64,000 nucleotides of DNA, taken from the NCBI GenBank assembly GCA_050948905.1, contig JBMNES010000001.1, positions 2,418,001 to 2,482,000 of the forward strand, in the 5' to 3' direction. Below the pieces are notes generated by a model. The model was not told the DNA's origin. It saw only the letters and a list, made by a program, of their open reading frames with translations, and did no database searches. Positions 61,811-64,000 of this stretch are shown here, in pieces. The stretch is from DTKD01 sp050948905. Lineage in GTDB: Bacteria; Armatimonadota; UBA5829. The translations under genes and the position numbers were made by a program. Positions within the stretch are counted from its first letter, which is position 1, and each line of letters starts with the position of its first letter.

Positions 61811-62590
61811 GTGCATTTCGGATTAATCGGTGGGACCGGCTTGGACGAGATGGACTGCTTTGCAAATGGACACAGGCAGAAGATATCGAGCAGGTTCGGG
61901 GATGCTGATGTTATTGAAGCGGAATACGGCGGCCATAGTATTGTCTTTGTGCCACGACACGGATTTGATCATTCGGCGCCGCCTGGATCCATAAACTATC
62001 GCGCACAGATAGCAGCCCTGCGCGTAATCGGTGTTGATGCCGTTTTGGGAGTTTGCGCTGTGGGCTCTCTGAAATCGGACCTGCTTCCTGGTTCATTCGT
62101 GGTCTTGTCAGATTTCATCGATCTCACCAAACGCCGCGTAGACACATTTTTCGACGCAGCAACAGGCCCTGTTGTCCACACCGACTTCTCAGAGCCATAT
62201 TGTGCACACGTCTCAGCTTCTTTGATCCAGGGATGCAAGAATGCGTCTGGATATTATAAAACAAAGGGAGTTTATATAGGTGTGGAAGGGCCGAGATACG
62301 AATCACCAGCCGAAGTAAGGCTTTACGCTTCCTGGGGAGCGGATGTCATAGGAATGACCAACGTGCCCGAAGTAATTCTGGCCAAAGAGGCTGGCTTGTG
62401 TTACGGAGCGGTGGCGATCGTCACAAACCTTGCAACCGGCATCTCAGACGATAATCTCAGTCACGATGAAGTTCGAGCTGAGATGGCCAAGTCGATGAGC
62501 CGGCTGCAAAGTGTGCTATTGACGGCTGTAAACAGCATTCCTCATTTGCGACAATGCAGTTGTCGATCAAACAGAGGATTGATTATATAA
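61811..62590 (+). CDS. Purine nucleoside phosphorylase / methylthioadenosine phosphorylase family
   Basis: A 259-residue phosphorolytic enzyme of the PNP/MTAP family that releases a purine base and sugar phosphate. FGLIGGTGLDEM, VPRHGFDHSAPPGSINYRAQIAALR and VEGPRYESPAEVRLYASWGADVIGMTNVPEVILAKEAGLCY are conserved; the methionine of MTNVPE and the acidic and hydrophobic residues around it contact the nucleoside. The start is the GTG at 61811 with GAGGTGA upstream; the in-frame ATG at 61790 is less likely. Substrate (MTA, methylthioinosine or inosine) not fixed. Confidence 0.9.
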   Translation: MHFGLIGGTGLDEMDCFANGHRQKISSRFGDADVIEAEYGGHSIVFVPRHGFDHSAPPGSINYRAQIAALRVIGVDAVLGVCAVGSLKSDLLPGSFVVLSDFIDLTKRRVDTFFDAATGPVVHTDFSEPYCAHVSASLIQGCKNASGYYKTKGVYIGVEGPRYESPAEVRLYASWGADVIGMTNVPEVILAKEAGLCYGAVAIVTNLATGISDDNLSHDEVRAEMAKSMSRLQSVLLTAVNSIPHLRQCSCRSNRGLII

Positions 62591-62698
62591 AATAGCAGGT
62601 CTCCCAGAGGCTGGATAGTTGTCTTTCGTAGTTAATCCATTTTGAGCTGCGGGATCTGCAGATTCGAGCGGTGTTGATATCGACTCGAATTAAAACAC

Positions 62699-62763
62699 GT
62701 ACGGGTGTAATACCAGGCATAGACGAATTCTCCTTACTATTTTAACTTATGCAACACCCGTAC
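62699..62763. repeat. Long-spaced inverted repeat in the folP upstream region
   Basis: GTACGGGTGT (62699-62708) and ACACCCGTAC (62754-62763) are perfect 10-base arms 45 bases apart. A second, smaller inverted pair, ATTCGAG (62662-62668) and CTCGAAT (62684-62690), lies upstream. The 230-base gap 62591-62820 has no gene. It may be an attenuator or operator ahead of folP. Confidence 0.4.
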
Positions 62764-62820
62764 CGTTTATGCTGGTAAAATTGGCAGGTTCAGCCCGAAC
62801 AATGCCGAAAGAGGGTAGTT

Positions 62821-64000
62821 ATGGCTCACAACGCTAGGGTTTTATCTCTGACTACGGACGCGGAAATAATAGCTGAAATGGAGCGCGTTAATGCTGAAGA
62901 GGCCGGTATCATGCACATGCTTCCTAAATCCAGGCATTATCTGGTCAAACTCGAAGCTGTCCGCCGGCCCATCGCGCACATACTTAAAGAGACTTTTCTA
63001 TCCAACGGCGGCGATGCGTTGGTCAGCAGAGATATCATTACTGCAAAGGTCGACCGTACCGACGTAATATTAACTGGCACGCGAAAACACTACCAACGAG
63101 CGCTGTTGGCGCTAAGAGAGCAGGGGTTTGGTTGCAGTGAATTGGCTATTGAGGTAGAGGCTGCCATCCGTCATTTCGACAATACCCCTACATTGCCCAG
63201 TTCGCAGCCGACTGTGATTAACGCCCTGTACCAAACCATAGGCCACAGAACCCTGGTGATGGGGATACTCAACGTTACGCCAGACTCCTTTTCTGATGGC
63301 GGAAAATATAAATCGCAGGATGATGCCATTGAGAGCGCACTGAAAATGGTGGAAGACGGGGCGGATATCATTGATGTCGGTGGGCAATCGACTAGGCCGG
63401 GCGCCGAAGAGGTGTCAATCGCCGAGGAAATCGACCGTGTCGCACCGATTATTCAGCAGATAACAAAAAGTATCGACAAACCCGTATCAATCGACACCTA
63501 CAGAGCCGAAGTTGCCAGAAATGCCCTGGCAGTTGGGGCTTCAATAATCAACGATATCAGCGCGGCTACATTTGACCCCGAGATGCCTGAGCTACTGGCA
63601 CAGAGTCAATGCCCGGCCATATTGATGCATATTCTAGGCACTCCCAAAAATATGCAAATCGACCCCCGTTATAACGACTTAATGGGAGAAATTGTCGGCT
63701 GGCTGCGCGGCAGGATAAAGGCGCTGGTGGAGGCCGGCGTCGACGAAAAGCTACTGATAGTCGATCCTGGCATTGGCTTCGGAAAGACTCCTGATCACAA
63801 TCTTGAGATACTACGGCGTCTGGCGGAGCTGAAGTCGCTGGGTCGCCCGATTATGGTCGGCACTTCTCGAAAGGCCACCATAGGCAAAGTGCTCGGCGGC
63901 CTGCCTGCAACGGACCGAATAGAAGGCACAGCCGCCACTGTCGCACTGTCGATTGCAAACGGCGCCGACATCGTTCGGGTCCACGACGTCAAAGAGATGG
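62821..64000 (+). CDS. folP: Dihydropteroate synthase with N-terminal extension (3' truncated by window edge)
   Basis: The frame is open from ATG 62821 (GAGGG six bases upstream) to the window end, 393 residues. The DHPS domain starts near residue 145: VMGILNVTPDSFSDGG, DIIDVGGQSTRPGAEEV, INDISA, DPGIGFGKTPDHN and VGTSRK are all present. About 140 residues precede it, with no clear relation to the catalytic fold; similar leaders occur in some Clostridia and Thermotoga-type DHPS proteins. The enzyme joins para-aminobenzoate to the pterin diphosphate for folate. The end of the gene is beyond the window. Confidence 0.93.
   Translation, partial: MAHNARVLSLTTDAEIIAEMERVNAEEAGIMHMLPKSRHYLVKLEAVRRPIAHILKETFLSNGGDALVSRDIITAKVDRTDVILTGTRKHYQRALLALREQGFGCSELAIEVEAAIRHFDNTPTLPSSQPTVINALYQTIGHRTLVMGILNVTPDSFSDGGKYKSQDDAIESALKMVEDGADIIDVGGQSTRPGAEEVSIAEEIDRVAPIIQQITKSIDKPVSIDTYRAEVARNALAVGASIINDISAATFDPEMPELLAQSQCPAILMHILGTPKNMQIDPRYNDLMGEIVGWLRGRIKALVEAGVDEKLLIVDPGIGFGKTPDHNLEILRRLAELKSLGRPIMVGTSRKATIGKVLGGLPATDRIEGTAATVALSIANGADIVRVHDVKEM

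Overview
The window is one dense bacterial chromosome segment (about 50% GC by eye). It holds roughly 50 protein genes and no rRNA, tRNA, CRISPR array, transposase or phage gene that I could find. The gene set fits a diderm, glycan-degrading bacterium of the Terrabacteria side, with Armatimonadota the best guess. Reasons: an outer-membrane-type barrel ending in phenylalanine; a nadK-recN-steA-mctB order otherwise familiar from Actinobacteria and Firmicutes; several secreted glycan-active proteins; Tat-leader sugar isomerase and Gfo/Idh proteins; and the siroheme-based (Ahb) heme route. The taxonomy is inference.

Layout. 1-9874: end of ribF, then a glycan locus (GH2 beta-mannosidase, beta-helix pectate-lyase-like protein, GH43, URO-D-like protein, large lyase/toroid-like secreted protein). 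9863-15477: left-handed beta-helix transferase, a GAF-GAF histidine kinase with a receiver protein, a secreted DUF4091-like protein and a tiny lysine-rich protein. 15486-18056: four-subunit 2-oxoacid:ferredoxin oxidoreductase. 18059-26480: cell-envelope block, in transcription order nadK, recN, steA, mctB/steB, GT2, then a Gfo/Idh plus sugar-isomerase pair, then an MraY/WecA-like transferase. 26549-33242: TPR protein, M29 aminopeptidase, Crp regulator divergent from a barrel protein, lipoprotein, YjbQ and a solo Fe-S PD-(D/E)XK nuclease. 33246-38494: hemC-nadB-cobA/hemD-ahbC. 38605-45517: miaB-mutS-mutL-ahbD. 45518-45743: a cluster of perfect extragenic palindromes. 45802-50200: secreted beta-propeller protein, GHL10 glycosidase, orphan fliM. 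50325-54502: guaA, hpt, rho, DUF151 nuclease. 54562-61603: a beta-hydroxyacid dehydrogenase, a diguanylate cyclase, an AmmeMemoRadiSam-type radical SAM enzyme, a receiver, a GT4 glycosyltransferase with an alpha/alpha-barrel partner, and a STAS protein. 61811-64000: nucleoside phosphorylase and the start of folP.

How the genes work together. HemC and CobA/HemD make uroporphyrinogen III and precorrin-2. AhbC and AhbD then finish heme from didecarboxysiroheme without HemE or HemH. The envelope block probably serves septal or cell-wall glycan assembly. The oxoacid oxidoreductase and the many radical SAM enzymes point to a life with at least anaerobic phases.

No gene-free stretch exceeds 300 bases. 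The longest (45518-45801, 52431-52695, 62591-62820, 30663-30886) are described as features. Many genes appear to start with TTG or GTG. Where a Shine-Dalgarno sequence decides the start, the coordinates follow it and the entry says so.
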